Part shown: one piece after another, positions 16,527 to 26,381 of the stretch | Layout of the letters: the number at the start of each line of letters is the position of its first letter | How positions within the stretch are numbered: the first letter of the stretch is position 1 | From: Oscillospiraceae bacterium | Lineage (GTDB): Bacteria > Bacillota > Clostridia > Oscillospirales > CAG-272 | NCBI GenBank assembly: GCA_015063545.1 | Contig: SVTX01000001.1 | Span: forward strand, 87,994 to 145,011 | DNA: 57,018 nucleotides | Direction of reading: 5' to 3' | Made by a program: the position numbers and the translations under genes | Notes under the pieces: generated by a model | Databases searched by the model: none | Seen by the model: the letters and a program-made list of their open reading frames with translations, nothing else | Told to the model about the DNA's origin: nothing

Positions 16527-18497
16527 ATGGAAAAATTCATTCTTAAAAGTGAATATCAAGCCTCGGGCGATCAGCCCGAGGCTATCGAGGGGCTGGTGCG
16601 CGGCATTCGAGAGGGCCGTCGTATGCAGACTCTTTTGGGCGTCACGGGATCGGGTAAGACCTTTACTATGGCAAACGTTATAGCGCAGATAAACAAGCCC
16701 ACCCTGGTGCTCGCGCACAACAAAACACTTGCGGCGCAGCTCTGTACTGAATTTCGGGAGTTTTTCCCCGATAACGCGGTTGAGTATTTCGTGTCCTATT
16801 ATGACTACTATCAGCCCGAGGCGTATATTCCCGGCAAGGATATGTATATTGAGAAGGATGCGCTTGTCAACGACGAGATAGACAGACTTCGCCATTCGGC
16901 TACGAGCGCTCTTTTCGAGAGAAGAGACGTCATTATCGTAGCCTCTGTGTCGTGCATATATTCACTCGGTGAGCCCGATGAGTACAAGGGTCTTGTGCTG
17001 GCTCTCCGTCCGGGAATGATAATGTCGCGCGAGGAGCTCATACAGCGACTGGTCGCTATCAGCTATACGAGAAATGATATGAGTCTCGCGCGTGACAGCT
17101 TCCGCGTGCGTGGGGATACTCTTGAGATAATCCCCGCAAATATGGACGACAAAGCCATAAGAATTGAATTTTTTGACGACGAAATTGACAGAATATCCGA
17201 GGTAAATATCGTGACGGGAGAGCTGGTGCGACTGCTTTCCTACGTCGCCATTTACCCTGCAACTCACTACGCCGTGTCGGACGAGAAGCGCGAAGCGGCG
17301 ATAGCTGATATTATGAATGAGATGTACGACCGCGTAGAGTATTTTGAGTCCGAGAATAAGCTAATTGAGGCGCAAAGAATAAAAGAGCGCGTCAAGTATG
17401 ATATGGAGATGCTCCGTGAAATCGGCTTTTGCTCGGGAGTTGAGAACTATTCAAGAGTTCTCGCAAGACGCCCGGCGGGCTCGACACCTTACACTCTTCT
17501 CGACTATTTTCCCGAAGACTTCATAATGTTCATAGACGAGTCTCACGTAACTTTACCGCAGGTACGGGGAATGAGTGGGGGAGATACAGCAAGAAAGAAA
17601 AACCTTATAGACTATGGATTCAGACTCCCCTCGGCATACGACAACAGACCGCTTTATTTTGAGGAGTTTGAGTCAAAAATAAATCAGGCGATATTCGTCT
17701 CCGCAACGCCCGGAGACTATGAAAATTTACACTCGGAGCAGACCGTTGAGCAGATAATTCGCCCCACGGGACTTGTTGACCCCGAGCTCGAGGTGCGCCC
17801 CATTGAGGGACAGATAGACGACCTTATGGGAGAGATACGTGAGCGCACCAAAAAGGGAGAGAGGGTACTTGTGACCACTCTAACCAAAAAGATGGCGGAG
17901 GACCTTACCGAATATCTTGAAACTAATGAAATTAAGGTCAGATATATTCATCATAACGTGGATACAATGGAGAGAATGGAGATAATCCGAGATTTGCGTC
18001 TCGGCGTTTTCGACGTTCTCGTTGGCATAAATTTGCTCCGCGAGGGACTTGACATTCCCGAGGTGTCGCTTGTAGCGATACTTGACGCGGACAAGGAGGG
18101 TTTTTTGCGCGCAGAGCGCTCCCTCATTCAGACCATAGGACGCGCGGCGAGAAACGCAAGCGGAAAGGTCATAATGTACGCAGACAGCATAACAAATTCA
18201 ATGGCGGGCGCGATACGCGAGACCGAGCGCCGCCGCAAGATTCAGATGGCGTACAATGAGGCGCACGGCATCACGCCTAAAACGATCATCAAGGGGGTGC
18301 GCGACGTTATTGACATAGGCGTCTCTGAGGATACCTCCAAGAAAAAACAGACCAAATCAAAGAAGAAGATGACAGCGCAGGAAAAGGACAAGCTCATCGC
18401 ATCGATGACTGTCGAGATGAAGAACGCGGCTCGCAAGCTGGACTTCGAACGCGCCGCATACCTGCGTGACGAGATAAAGAGAATAAGGGAAGAATAG
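16527..18497 (+). CDS. uvrB: Excinuclease ABC subunit UvrB
   Basis: 656 residues. Walker [15 protein letters not shown] near 40, the damage-probing beta-hairpin region ([13 protein letters not shown]), the DESHV Walker B near 340, helicase motifs [30 protein letters not shown] and QTIGRAARN, and a C-terminal UVR domain ([16 protein letters not shown]) are intact. UvrB verifies damage after UvrA loading and recruits UvrC. A lysine-rich linker at about 605-625 precedes the UVR motif. The upstream ribosome site is weak. Confidence 0.97.
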   Translation: MEKFILKSEYQASGDQPEAIEGLVRGIREGRRMQTLLGVTGSGKTFTMANVIAQINKPTLVLAHNKTLAAQLCTEFREFFPDNAVEYFVSYYDYYQPEAYIPGKDMYIEKDALVNDEIDRLRHSATSALFERRDVIIVASVSCIYSLGEPDEYKGLVLALRPGMIMSREELIQRLVAISYTRNDMSLARDSFRVRGDTLEIIPANMDDKAIRIEFFDDEIDRISEVNIVTGELVRLLSYVAIYPATHYAVSDEKREAAIADIMNEMYDRVEYFESENKLIEAQRIKERVKYDMEMLREIGFCSGVENYSRVLARRPAGSTPYTLLDYFPEDFIMFIDESHVTLPQVRGMSGGDTARKKNLIDYGFRLPSAYDNRPLYFEEFESKINQAIFVSATPGDYENLHSEQTVEQIIRPTGLVDPELEVRPIEGQIDDLMGEIRERTKKGERVLVTTLTKKMAEDLTEYLETNEIKVRYIHHNVDTMERMEIIRDLRLGVFDVLVGINLLREGLDIPEVSLVAILDADKEGFLRAERSLIQTIGRAARNASGKVIMYADSITNSMAGAIRETERRRKIQMAYNEAHGITPKTIIKGVRDVIDIGVSEDTSKKKQTKSKKKMTAQEKDKLIASMTVEMKNAARKLDFERAAYLRDEIKRIREE

Positions 18498-18500
18498 AGA

Positions 18501-18530
18501 TGTGCGGGAGGAGCAAGCCCCTCCCATACA
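18501..18530. repeat. Short GC-rich palindrome between uvrB and uvrA
   Basis: GGGAGG (18506-18511) pairs with CCTCCC (18520-18525) around AGCAAGCC. It is not followed by a T tract, so it is a poor plus-strand terminator. It looks like one of the dispersed small palindromic repeats of clostridial genomes; that family assignment is from memory of similar sequences. Confidence 0.6.
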
Positions 18531-18584
18531 AAAAAATATTGCGATACAAAGGAAGGTAAAACAAAATGCGAGAAAGTTCTTTGG

Positions 18585-18610
18585 GTTACCTTTCTTTCAA
18601 GAAAGGTAAC
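18585..18610 (+). promoter_or_regulatory. Perfect 12-bp hairpin covering the uvrA ribosome site
   Basis: GTTACCTTTCTT (18585-18596) and AAGAAAGGTAAC (18599-18610) are exact complements separated by TC, so the stem closes as 11 bp with a TTCA loop. The 3' arm contains AAAGG, the only ribosome site for the ATG at 18611, which follows with no gap. A GGAAGG at 18551-18556 serves an in-frame ATG at 18566. The hairpin either represses initiation at 18611 or is read through as codons of a longer N-terminus. Confidence 0.7.
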
Positions 18611-21442
18611 ATGGCACAAAAAATTACTATAAGAGGAGCGAGGGTACACAACCTCAAAAATATTGACGTTGACATACCGAGGGACAAGCTTGTCGTGCTT
18701 TCGGGACTGTCGGGAAGCGGTAAGTCTTCACTGGCGTTTGACACGGTCTACGCCGAGGGACACAGACGCTTTGTTGAGTCACTCTCAAGCTATGCGAGAA
18801 TGTTTCTCGGTCAGCTTGACAAGCCCGATGTAGATATCATTGAGGGGCTCTCTCCGTCTATTTCCATAGACCAGAAAACAACATCGAAAAATCCCCGTTC
18901 AACAGTCGGAACGGTGACTGAAATATACGACTATCTGCGTCTGCTTTACGCGCGTATTGGCGTGCCGCACTGTCCTGTTTGCGGCAAAGAAATACGTCAG
19001 CAGAGCGTTGACCAGATAATCGAGCGCGTGACGGCGCTCCCCGAGGGTGAAAGATTTATGATACTTGCGCCCGTTGTACGCGCGCAAAAGGGAATGCACG
19101 AAAAGGTGCTGACTGACGCCAAAAAGAGCGGATACGCGCGTGTCAGAATAGACGGCAGTATTTACGATTTGTCCGAGGAAATAAAGCTTGACAAGAACAA
19201 AAAACACTCCATAGAGATAGTGGTTGACCGACTTGTAATGAAGGACGGCATACGCCCGCGCCTTGCGGACTCGGTCGAGAGCGCGCTCTCGGCGGCGGAC
19301 GGACATCTGCTCGTCGTCACTCTGCCGCGTGACGGTAGTGACGGCGAGGAGCTTTCGTTTTCGCAGTCCTATGCCTGTGAGGAGCACGGAATATCCGTCG
19401 GAGAGCTTGAGCCGAGAATGTTCTCGTTTAATAATCCGCAGGGCGCGTGCCCACACTGCTCGGGACTTGGCGAGACCAGACGAATTGCGCTTGACAGAGT
19501 TATTCCCGATAAATCACTGTCTCTGCGTGAGGGAGCTATAAATGTAAACGGCTTCAAAACACTTGAGGACGAAAGCTGGAACGGACCGCTTTTCTCGGCG
19601 GTTGGCGAAAAATTCGGTTTTGACCTCAACACACCCATAAAGGACTTCTCAGATAAGGCTTACGACGTGCTTATGTATGGAAGCGGTGCTGAAAAATACG
19701 ACGTGGTAAGATATTTCGGTGGCGAGGCGCACAGACGTCTTGCATCTTTTGATGGCGTTGTTCCTATGATAGAGCAGAGAATGGCTATGGGTATGGCGGC
19801 TGAATATTACGAGCAGTTTGTGGAGGAAGCGCCTTGCGCGTACTGCCACGGACAGAGACTTAACCCCCTATCGCTTGCAGTGACTGTCGGCGGCATAAAT
19901 TTGCACGACTTTTGCGCTATGTCGGTTGAAAAAGAGCTTGATTTTGTAAACAATCTCACTCTGACCGAAACAGAGCAGGAAATATCCCGCGAGATACTCA
20001 AGGAAATAAGAGCAAGACTGGGTTTTCTTGTAAGCGTAGGACTTGAATATCTTACACTCTCTCGAAAGGCGGGAACGCTGTCTGGCGGCGAGGCGCAGAG
20101 AATAAGACTTGCCACGCAGATAGGCTCGTCACTCGTGGGCGTGCTTTATATACTTGACGAGCCCAGCATCGGACTTCACCAAAGAGATAATTCCAAGCTG
20201 ATAGCGACGCTCAAACGCTTGCGCGATATAGGAAACACAGTAATCGTCGTTGAGCACGACGAGGAGACTATGCAGGAATCTGACTATATTGTTGACATTG
20301 GTCCGGGCGCGGGTATCCACGGCGGCCACGTGGTCGCGGCGGGTACTCCCGACGAGGTCAAAAACAACCCGGATTCAATCACAGGCGCGTATCTGTCGGG
20401 CAGAATGAAGATAAACGTGCCCGAAAGTAGACGTGAGGGCAACGGAAAATTTTTGACCGTCAGGGGCGCGGAGCAGAATAACCTTAAATGTATTGACGTG
20501 GATATACCGCTCGGCAAATTTGTCTGCGTGACGGGTGTTTCGGGCTCCGGTAAATCCTCGCTTGTAAACGGCATAATCTATCCAAAGCTCGCGCATGACC
20601 TTAACCGCGCGATAGCTTATCCGGGCAAAAACAAAGGTATTGACGGGCTTGAAAATCTTGACAAGGTAATATGCATTGACCAAAGCCCGATAGGACGAAC
20701 GCCGCGTTCAAATCCCGCCACGTACACGGGACTGTTTACGGACATTCGCGACCTTTTCGCGCAGACCAAGGACGCAAAGGCAAAAGGATACAACGCGGGC
20801 AGATTTTCCTTTAACGTCAAGGGCGGCAGATGCGAAGCCTGCGAGGGTGACGGTGTCAAATGTATTGAAATGCACTTTTTGCCCGACGTTTACGTCACCT
20901 GTGACGTCTGCAAGGGAAAGAGATATAACCGCGATACGCTTGAAGTGAAATATAAGGGTAAAAATATTTTTGACGTGCTTGATATGTCGGTCGAGGAGGG
21001 AATAACCTTCTTTGACGGACTGCCAAAGATACAGCGCAAGCTCCAAACGCTTTACGACGTGGGACTTGGATACGTCAAAATAGGTCAGTCGTCCACCACG
21101 CTTTCGGGCGGTGAGGCGCAGAGAGTAAAGCTTGCAACCGAGCTTTCCAAGCGTAGCACGGGAAGGACGATATATATTCTTGACGAGCCTACGACGGGAC
21201 TTCATACGCATGATGTTGCAAAGCTCCTTGAGGTGCTCAATCGCCTTTGCGATGGTGGAAACACGGTGCTTGTTATTGAGCATAACCTTGACGTGATCAA
21301 GACCGCTGACCATATCATCGACCTTGGTCCTGAGGGAGGTGACGGTGGTGGAACGATAGTTGCCACCGGCACGCCTGAGGAGGTTGCCAAGATCAAGGGC
21401 TCTTACACAGGGCAGTATTTGAAGAAAATTTTAGAAAAATAA
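18611..21442 (+). CDS. uvrA: Excinuclease ABC subunit UvrA
   Basis: 943 residues from the ATG at 18611, where family homology begins ([23 protein letters not shown]). Two ABC ATPase halves are present: Walker [10 protein letters not shown] near 30 and GVSGSGKSS near 640, signatures LSGGEAQR twice, and zinc fingers starting CPVCG near 122 and [11 protein letters not shown] near 740. UvrA scans DNA for lesions and loads UvrB. An in-frame ATG at 18566 with a better spaced GGAAGG would add 15 residues encoded by a palindrome. A MITE-like element starts 2 nt after the stop. Confidence 0.96.
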   Translation: MAQKITIRGARVHNLKNIDVDIPRDKLVVLSGLSGSGKSSLAFDTVYAEGHRRFVESLSSYARMFLGQLDKPDVDIIEGLSPSISIDQKTTSKNPRSTVGTVTEIYDYLRLLYARIGVPHCPVCGKEIRQQSVDQIIERVTALPEGERFMILAPVVRAQKGMHEKVLTDAKKSGYARVRIDGSIYDLSEEIKLDKNKKHSIEIVVDRLVMKDGIRPRLADSVESALSAADGHLLVVTLPRDGSDGEELSFSQSYACEEHGISVGELEPRMFSFNNPQGACPHCSGLGETRRIALDRVIPDKSLSLREGAINVNGFKTLEDESWNGPLFSAVGEKFGFDLNTPIKDFSDKAYDVLMYGSGAEKYDVVRYFGGEAHRRLASFDGVVPMIEQRMAMGMAAEYYEQFVEEAPCAYCHGQRLNPLSLAVTVGGINLHDFCAMSVEKELDFVNNLTLTETEQEISREILKEIRARLGFLVSVGLEYLTLSRKAGTLSGGEAQRIRLATQIGSSLVGVLYILDEPSIGLHQRDNSKLIATLKRLRDIGNTVIVVEHDEETMQESDYIVDIGPGAGIHGGHVVAAGTPDEVKNNPDSITGAYLSGRMKINVPESRREGNGKFLTVRGAEQNNLKCIDVDIPLGKFVCVTGVSGSGKSSLVNGIIYPKLAHDLNRAIAYPGKNKGIDGLENLDKVICIDQSPIGRTPRSNPATYTGLFTDIRDLFAQTKDAKAKGYNAGRFSFNVKGGRCEACEGDGVKCIEMHFLPDVYVTCDVCKGKRYNRDTLEVKYKGKNIFDVLDMSVEEGITFFDGLPKIQRKLQTLYDVGLGYVKIGQSSTTLSGGEAQRVKLATELSKRSTGRTIYILDEPTTGLHTHDVAKLLEVLNRLCDGGNTVLVIEHNLDVIKTADHIIDLGPEGGDGGGTIVATGTPEEVAKIKGSYTGQYLKKILEK

Positions 21443-21443
21443 A

Positions 21444-21560
21444 ATAGCCTTCCCCAGCGGGGGAAGGTGGCGCCGAAGGCGACGGATGAGGTGTTTTGTG
21501 GCACAAACTAACTACTCATCCACCGCAAGTGGGCACCATTTCCTCACAAGGTAAGGCTAT
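21444..21560. repeat. MITE-like element with 28-bp imperfect terminal inverted repeats
   Basis: The left end ATAGCCTTCCCCAGCGGGG and the inverted right end ATAGCCTTACCTTGTGAGG share about 18 of 28 positions. Inside lie GCGCCGAAGGCG, GGATGAG and, near the right, CTCATCCACCGCAAGTGG, so it can fold into one cruciform. It resembles short non-autonomous repeats common in gut Clostridia (from memory; not searched). It has no coding capacity and starts 2 nt after the uvrA stop. Confidence 0.7.
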
Positions 21561-21700
21561 AACGTGCCGCAGGCACGCAGCATTTGTGAGGATAGGAGTC
21601 AAGAGGAAAGGGAGGAATCACCCCCCTTTTCTTTTTGCGGCGTTTTTGGTCACTTTTTGCCGCTATTGTCAAAAAGCGACAACAAAAGAAAATTCAAAAA
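21561..21700. repeat. Further short inverted repeats in the uvrA-hisJ gap
   Basis: Three small palindromes follow the MITE-like element: CGTGCC-GCA-GGCACG (21563-21577), AAAGGGAGG with CCCCCCTTT (21607-21629), which with CTTTTCTTTTT is a plausible terminator, and GTCACTTTTTG (21649-21659) with CAAAAAGCGAC (21670-21680). No open frame here looks coding. Together with the promoter at 21706 this accounts for most of the 324-bp gap. Confidence 0.55.
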
Positions 21701-21705
21701 ACTTA

Positions 21706-21734
21706 TAGACACAAAATCAAAAAAGTGATATAAT
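21706..21734 (+). promoter_or_regulatory. Sigma-A promoter of the hisJ-type gene
   Basis: TAGACA (21706-21711), 17 bp, TATAAT (21729-21734). The predicted start is about 26 nt before the ATG at 21767. Confidence 0.75.
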
Positions 21735-21766
21735 CATCTTAATAAAGAACGAAAAAGGATTTTAGA

Positions 21767-22537
21767 ATGCTCCACTCCTACCATAACCACACCTACCGCT
21801 GCAACCACGCAGACGGAACAGAAAGAGAATATATAGAGGAAGCTATCGCCGCTGGAATAAAAACCCTTGGCTTTGCCGACCACGTTCCCATGCCGTTTGG
21901 CGGCGAGTACTACTCATTTTTCAGAATGAAATTAAACGAGACGGACGAATATTTCAAAACTCTCGAATCGCTCAAAAAAGAATACTCAAGCGATATAAAA
22001 ATCCGTATCGGATTTGAAGCTGAGTATTACCCCGACGTATTCCCCAAAATGATAAATTTTCTCAAGGATTACCCTTACGAATACCTCATTCTCGGTCAGC
22101 ATGCGTTGGGAAACGAGGAAAATGATCATTACTGTTCAAGAAAAACAACAGACAAAAATCAATTGACACGCTATATAGACCAAGTTACAGAAGGGATTTC
22201 AACCGGTAAATTCCTCTATATCGCCCACCCCGATATATTGAATTTTGTGGGCGACGATGACTTTTACAGAGCCGAGATGAGCCGATTTTGCAAATTTGCA
22301 AAGGAAAAGAACATCCCTCTTGAAATAAACGTCCTCGGTATGCGCGAGGGCAGAAATTACCCCAATGCGGAATTCTGGAGGCTCGCCGCAGAGCACGGTT
22401 GTGAGGCAGTTCTCGGCGCGGATGCGCACCACTCCTACCATGTACATGATACGGAAAACATCAAAAAAGCAAGAGATCTTGCGGATAGTGTAGGAATAAA
22501 AATGATCGAAACTCTTGAAGACAGATTGGATAAGTAA
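21767..22537 (+). CDS. hisJ: PHP-domain histidinol-phosphatase family protein
   Basis: 256 residues. The PHP metal motifs are visible: HNHTYRCNHADG near the start, FADHVP near 40, GFEAEYY near 85, GQHAL near 113, AHPDIL near 148 and GADAHHSYHV near 222. HisJ-type enzymes hydrolyse L-histidinol phosphate in histidine synthesis. No other his gene is present, so another phosphoester substrate is possible. It has its own promoter and is followed after 1 nt by the DUF5662 gene. Confidence 0.85.
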   Translation: MLHSYHNHTYRCNHADGTEREYIEEAIAAGIKTLGFADHVPMPFGGEYYSFFRMKLNETDEYFKTLESLKKEYSSDIKIRIGFEAEYYPDVFPKMINFLKDYPYEYLILGQHALGNEENDHYCSRKTTDKNQLTRYIDQVTEGISTGKFLYIAHPDILNFVGDDDFYRAEMSRFCKFAKEKNIPLEINVLGMREGRNYPNAEFWRLAAEHGCEAVLGADAHHSYHVHDTENIKKARDLADSVGIKMIETLEDRLDK

Positions 22538-22538
22538 A

Positions 22539-23087
22539 ATGAAAGATACAACATTCCATCCCATAAAGCATTTTCGTACTATAACAAAGCACAGACACAA
22601 GGTCATCTCCCACTGCTTTCGCGCAGGAATAGGATGGCAGGGGCTTTTCCACGACCTGTCAAAATATTCGCCCACGGAGTTTTCCGAGGGTGCAAGGCAT
22701 TATCTCGGCACGCGCAGTCCCAACGAGCGTGCCCGTGAGCTTTACGGATACTCGCTTGCATGGATGCACCATAAGGGACGAAACAAGCATCATTACGAGT
22801 ATTGGAGAGACGTCGATCCCAAGATAAAGCAGTATGTTCCAATAGAGATGCCTCTGCGCTACGTTACTGAAATGTTCTGTGACCGTGTTGCCGCATGTAA
22901 GATATATCGCGGCAAGGATTATACCGACAGCGCGGCGCTTGAATATTTTTTGCGCGGAAACGCGAAAAATATAATGCACCCCAACACAGCCGTGCTTTTG
23001 CAGAGCTGGCTTGAAATGCTTGCGCAAAAGGGAGAAGATGAGACTTTCTCCTATATAAAAAAGCTCAACAGATCAAATAAATCATAA
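22539..23087 (+). CDS. DUF5662 family protein
   Basis: 182 residues from the ATG at 22539, one base after the hisJ stop. It is rich in histidine and aromatic residues, with FHPIKHFRTITKHRHKVISHCF at the start, GLFHDLSKYSPTEF and AWMHHKGRNKHHYEYW. Spacing of the histidine/aspartate motifs (H..HDLSKY..HH) suggests an HD-like metal fold, as described for DUF5662. Substrate is unknown. The stop TAA overlaps the -35 of the dacF-like promoter. Confidence 0.8.
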   Translation: MKDTTFHPIKHFRTITKHRHKVISHCFRAGIGWQGLFHDLSKYSPTEFSEGARHYLGTRSPNERARELYGYSLAWMHHKGRNKHHYEYWRDVDPKIKQYVPIEMPLRYVTEMFCDRVAACKIYRGKDYTDSAALEYFLRGNAKNIMHPNTAVLLQSWLEMLAQKGEDETFSYIKKLNRSNKS

Positions 23088-23138
23088 AAAACATAAGCTC
23101 CTCATACTATTATGTAGATAATAGAGAGGAGCTTTTTT
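23082..23138 (+). promoter_or_regulatory. Composite element: DUF5662 terminator, sigma-E-like promoter and ribosome site of the carboxypeptidase gene
   Basis: TCATAAA (23082-23088), 14 bp, CATACTAT (23103-23110). The hairpin pairs AAGCTCCTC (23095-23103) with GAGGAGCTT (23126-23134) and CTATTAT with ATAATAG around GTAG (23114-23117); the expected start falls at that loop. The 3' arm GAGGAGC is the ribosome site, U6 (23133-23138) is the spacer and the ATG begins at 23139. As a terminator it ends the hisJ-DUF5662 transcript. Confidence 0.65.
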
Positions 23139-24332
23139 ATGAAATTTAAAAAACTTTTATGTGTTTTTCTGACAGCGCTGATGCTTTTATCTCCTGTCAA
23201 CGTGTATGCGACAGATTATACGTATCCCACTGACGATGGGGCGATAAATACTTCTTTGGACCAATCCGTGGAGGGAAATGAATTTGACTGTAAAAGCGCG
23301 ATTTTGATGGAAGCAAACACGGGCAAAATCCTTTATACGCAAAACGCAGATGAGGCTTTACCGCCTGCATCGGTTACCAAGGTAATGACACTTTTGCTTG
23401 TTATGGAGGCGATTGATGCAGGAAAAATAAAACTGACCGACAGCGTATCTGTCAGTGAGCATGCGGCATCAATGGGCGGTTCACAAATATTCCTTAAGGT
23501 CGGCGAGGAAATGAGCGTTGAGGATATGTTAAAAAGCGTTGTTATTGCCTCGGCAAATGATGCTGCCTGCGCTTTGGCGGAATTTGTTTGCGGAAGTGAG
23601 GGAACATTTGTTGAACAAATGAATGCTAAAGCCAAATCGCTCGGTATGAAAAATACCCATTTTGAAAACACCAACGGGCTTGACGATACTGCGCAGAATC
23701 ACGTCACCTCTGCGCGAGACATAGCCATAATGTCACGGGAGCTTATAAAACACAAAAAAATATTGGAATATAGCTCTATTTGGATGGATACGGTCAGAAA
23801 TGGGGCATTCGGACTTACCAATACCAATCGTTTGGTAAGGTTTTATAAGGGGTGTACAGGGCTTAAGACCGGCTCCACAGATAAGGCGGGATTTTGCATA
23901 AGCGCTACCGCAGAGAGAGAGGGAGTTTCTCTTATTTGCGTTATTATGGGCGCACCGACACGTGACGTGCGAAACAGTATAGCCACCAAGCTATTGGACA
24001 GAGGATTTGCAAATTTTGAAATGTATAGCGTCAAGGGAGATGTTTTGGCGGATATTCCGATCAAGGGAGCTATGAATGATTTTACTCAAGGAAGCTTTGA
24101 AAAATTCACATATCTTGCTCCCAAGGGCTCGGCATCAAAGATAACCCGAAGCATAATTATAAACGACAATCTGTGCGCGCCGCTTGTGAAGGGAGACGTA
24201 ATAGGTCGCGTGGTGTATCTTCTTGATGGCAAGGAGATAGGCTCTGTAGATATAGTAGCTTGTAATGATGAGAAGAAAATTCAGTATTTTGATCTGTTTT
24301 TGCGCGGAATTTCGCGATATTTTCTGAAATAA
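23139..24332 (+). CDS. D-alanyl-D-alanine carboxypeptidase (penicillin-binding protein 5/DacF/DacB type)
   Basis: 397 residues. A signal peptide (MKFKKLLCVFLTALMLLSPVNVYA) precedes the peptidase S11 domain with the SxxK motif SVTK near 79, SAND (SxN) near 135 and KTG near 245, then a C-terminal beta domain. It removes the terminal D-Ala of peptidoglycan stem peptides outside the membrane. The C-terminus (FDLFLRGISRYFLK) may anchor it as an amphipathic helix. The sigma-E-like promoter block suggests a sporulation-stage DacB-like role, an inference. Confidence 0.9.
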   Translation: MKFKKLLCVFLTALMLLSPVNVYATDYTYPTDDGAINTSLDQSVEGNEFDCKSAILMEANTGKILYTQNADEALPPASVTKVMTLLLVMEAIDAGKIKLTDSVSVSEHAASMGGSQIFLKVGEEMSVEDMLKSVVIASANDAACALAEFVCGSEGTFVEQMNAKAKSLGMKNTHFENTNGLDDTAQNHVTSARDIAIMSRELIKHKKILEYSSIWMDTVRNGAFGLTNTNRLVRFYKGCTGLKTGSTDKAGFCISATAEREGVSLICVIMGAPTRDVRNSIATKLLDRGFANFEMYSVKGDVLADIPIKGAMNDFTQGSFEKFTYLAPKGSASKITRSIIINDNLCAPLVKGDVIGRVVYLLDGKEIGSVDIVACNDEKKIQYFDLFLRGISRYFLK

Positions 24333-24347
24333 AAGTGATTTGAGCTA

Positions 24348-24376
24348 TTGCAAAACGCTTGGGCTTATGATATAAT
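24348..24376 (+). promoter_or_regulatory. Sigma-A promoter of pgi
   Basis: TTGCAA (24348-24353), 17 bp, TATAAT (24371-24376). No terminator is visible between the carboxypeptidase stop and this promoter. Confidence 0.8.
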
Positions 24377-24406
24377 AAAGTCAATAAAATGAAAGGAATT
24401 TACAAA

Positions 24407-25744
24407 ATGTCAGTAAAATTAAACGATAAGTACTTATCAGGTTTTGTAAGTCAGCATGAATATGATTGCATCCGCCCTCTCCTTACATCTGCTCACGAGC
24501 AGATAGTTAACAGAAACGGCGCGGGAAATGATTTTCTCGGTTGGGTAGATCTCCCCGAAAATTATGACAAAGAAGAGTTTGCTCGCATAAAGGTTGCGGC
24601 TGAAAAGATCAAAAAGAGCTGTGACGTATTCATAGTTATCGGTATCGGCGGCTCGTATCTCGGCGCTCGCGCGGTCATCGAATTCCTCAAGTCCCCCAAT
24701 TACAACAATATTAAAAAGGATACCCCCGATATTTATTTTGCAGGCTGTGATATAAGCGCGGCTTCTATCGCTGAGCTTGTGGAAATATGCGAGGGCCGTG
24801 ACGTTTGTATCAACGTTATCTCAAAGTCTGGAACGACTACGGAGCCTGCCGTTGCGTTCAGAGTATTCCGCGGAATGCTTGAGAAAAAATACGGCGTTGA
24901 GGGTGCAAAAGAGAGAATTTTCGTCACAACCGACAAGGCTCGCGGAACTCTCAAGGGCTTCTCGGATAAGATGGGCTACGATACCTACGTAGTACCCGAT
25001 GACGTTGGCGGAAGATTTTCAGTCCTCACCGCAGTAGGACTCCTTCCCATAGCAGTTGCGGGCATTGATATCGATGCTCTTATGCAGGGCGCGGCAGACG
25101 CGAGAAAGGCTTATTCCGTAAACGATATTGAAACCAACGACGCGTACAGATACGCAGCTATAAGAAACATACTTTACAACAAGGGCAAGACCACCGAAAT
25201 TCTTGCAGGATACGAGTCATACGCGAGAATGTTCAACGAGTGGTTCAAGCAGCTTTACGGCGAGAGCGAGGGCAAGGACCAAAAGGGAATTTTCCCTGCG
25301 TCGGTCATTTTCTCGACAGACCTTCACTCGCTCGGTCAGTATATTCAGGACGGCATGAGAAACCTCTTTGAAACGGTCATCTCCATTGAGGACACGGGTG
25401 TCTCCTTCAATATTCCCTATGACGAGGAGAATATTGACGGACTCAATTTCGTGGCGAATACCGACCTCAATACAGTCAAAAAGCTTGCTATGCAGGGAAC
25501 ACTCCTCGCGCATGTTGACGGCGGCGTACCCAACATTCTTATTGAGGTCGCCGACAGAAGCGCGTACTCCATGGGATATCTTATTTATTTCTTTGAGATC
25601 GCGTGTGCCGTTTCCGGATATATGCTCGGTGTAAATCCCTTCAACCAGCCCGGAGTTGAGGCGTATAAGAAAAATATGTTTGCGCTTCTCGGAAAGCCCG
25701 GATACGAGGACATGAAGGCAGAACTCGAAGCGCGTCTCAAATAA
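24407..25744 (+). CDS. pgi: Glucose-6-phosphate isomerase
   Basis: 445 residues from the ATG at 24407, 9 nt after AAAGGA; an upstream in-frame ATG at 24389 overlaps that site. Sugar-isomerase motifs are present: [14 protein letters not shown] near 76 and [16 protein letters not shown] near 135, with the catalytic region [13 protein letters not shown] near 282. It interconverts glucose-6-P and fructose-6-P in glycolysis. Length fits the short Firmicutes form. Monocistronic with its own strong promoter. Confidence 0.96.
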   Translation: MSVKLNDKYLSGFVSQHEYDCIRPLLTSAHEQIVNRNGAGNDFLGWVDLPENYDKEEFARIKVAAEKIKKSCDVFIVIGIGGSYLGARAVIEFLKSPNYNNIKKDTPDIYFAGCDISAASIAELVEICEGRDVCINVISKSGTTTEPAVAFRVFRGMLEKKYGVEGAKERIFVTTDKARGTLKGFSDKMGYDTYVVPDDVGGRFSVLTAVGLLPIAVAGIDIDALMQGAADARKAYSVNDIETNDAYRYAAIRNILYNKGKTTEILAGYESYARMFNEWFKQLYGESEGKDQKGIFPASVIFSTDLHSLGQYIQDGMRNLFETVISIEDTGVSFNIPYDEENIDGLNFVANTDLNTVKKLAMQGTLLAHVDGGVPNILIEVADRSAYSMGYLIYFFEIACAVSGYMLGVNPFNQPGVEAYKKNMFALLGKPGYEDMKAELEARLK

Positions 25745-25777
25745 TCCAAAAAAATTCAAGAAATTGTATTATACCAC

Positions 25778-25806
25778 TTGAAAAATAGCAAATTTTGTGC
25801 TATAAT
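25778..25806 (+). promoter_or_regulatory. Sigma-A promoter of the P-loop gene
   Basis: TTGAAA (25778-25783), 17 bp, TATAAT (25801-25806). A leader of about 90 nt follows, with a GCCGCG-CTTG-CGTGGC hairpin at 25874-25889 just before GAGGAGG. Confidence 0.8.
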
Positions 25807-25902
25807 ATGAAAAACAAGACCGGCAACCGAGATATTTTGGTCAAGGTAATGGAATTTTAAATACTTATATAAAGCCGCGCTTGCGTGGCGAGGAGGTTAA
25901 TT

Positions 25903-26310
25903 ATGTTAAAGCTTATCATCGGTGTTAAGGGAACAGGTAAGACAAAGGCCCTCATCAACACAGTAAACGAAGCAGCGGAAAAGTCCGCGGGTACAGTTGT
26001 TTGTATCGAAAAGGGAATAGGACTCCGCTTTGATATTAAGTACAGTGTAAGACTTATAAATACAAACGAATACCTTATTTTTGATGCAGATGCTCTTTAC
26101 GGCTTCATCGCAGGCATTCTTGCAAGCAACCATGACGTAACAGACGTATTTGTTGACTCTGCGCTCAAGATCGCAAACAACGATATCGTTGCATTCGACA
26201 CATTCGTAAAAGAGGTTGACGAGCTTGCGACCAACCTCAACGTAAATATCGTTATGACGTCTTCTATCCCCGCTGAAGAAGCAAGCGATATTGTAAAGAA
26301 GTATCTCTAA
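25903..26310 (+). CDS. Small conserved P-loop ATPase of unknown function
   Basis: 135 residues from the ATG at 25903, 6 nt after GAGGAGG. Walker A GVKGTGKT is at about 7-14; the rest alternates strands and helices with FVDSALKI as a likely Walker B region near 85. Similar 135-140-residue proteins recur in Clostridia, sometimes labelled PilT-like without experimental basis. The gene is monocistronic, has a consensus promoter and two downstream terminators, and uses optimised codons, so it is probably well expressed. Confidence 0.8.
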   Translation: MLKLIIGVKGTGKTKALINTVNEAAEKSAGTVVCIEKGIGLRFDIKYSVRLINTNEYLIFDADALYGFIAGILASNHDVTDVFVDSALKIANNDIVAFDTFVKEVDELATNLNVNIVMTSSIPAEEASDIVKKYL

Positions 26311-26329
26311 TACTTAAATAAATTTCTTT

Positions 26330-26368
26330 CCGCACTGCATGTTTTTATGCAGTGCGGAGGGTGTTTTT
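26330..26368 (+). terminator. Terminator of the P-loop gene
   Basis: CCGCACTGCAT (26330-26340) pairs perfectly with ATGCAGTGCGG (26347-26357) around GTTTTT, followed by AGGGTGTTTTT. Confidence 0.85.
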
Positions 26369-26381
26369 CATATTTTGTGTG

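Noticed and set aside
21496-21708. 70-residue open frame downstream of uvrA
   Set aside because: It lies across the MITE-like repeat and other palindromes, has no ribosome site and no recognisable protein features.
26330-26370. Fourth composite hairpin (GCGGAGGG after the P-loop gene terminator)
   Set aside because: GGAGG occurs in the 3' arm, but no start codon follows the T tract and no KMATA-N14-CATA reading exists.
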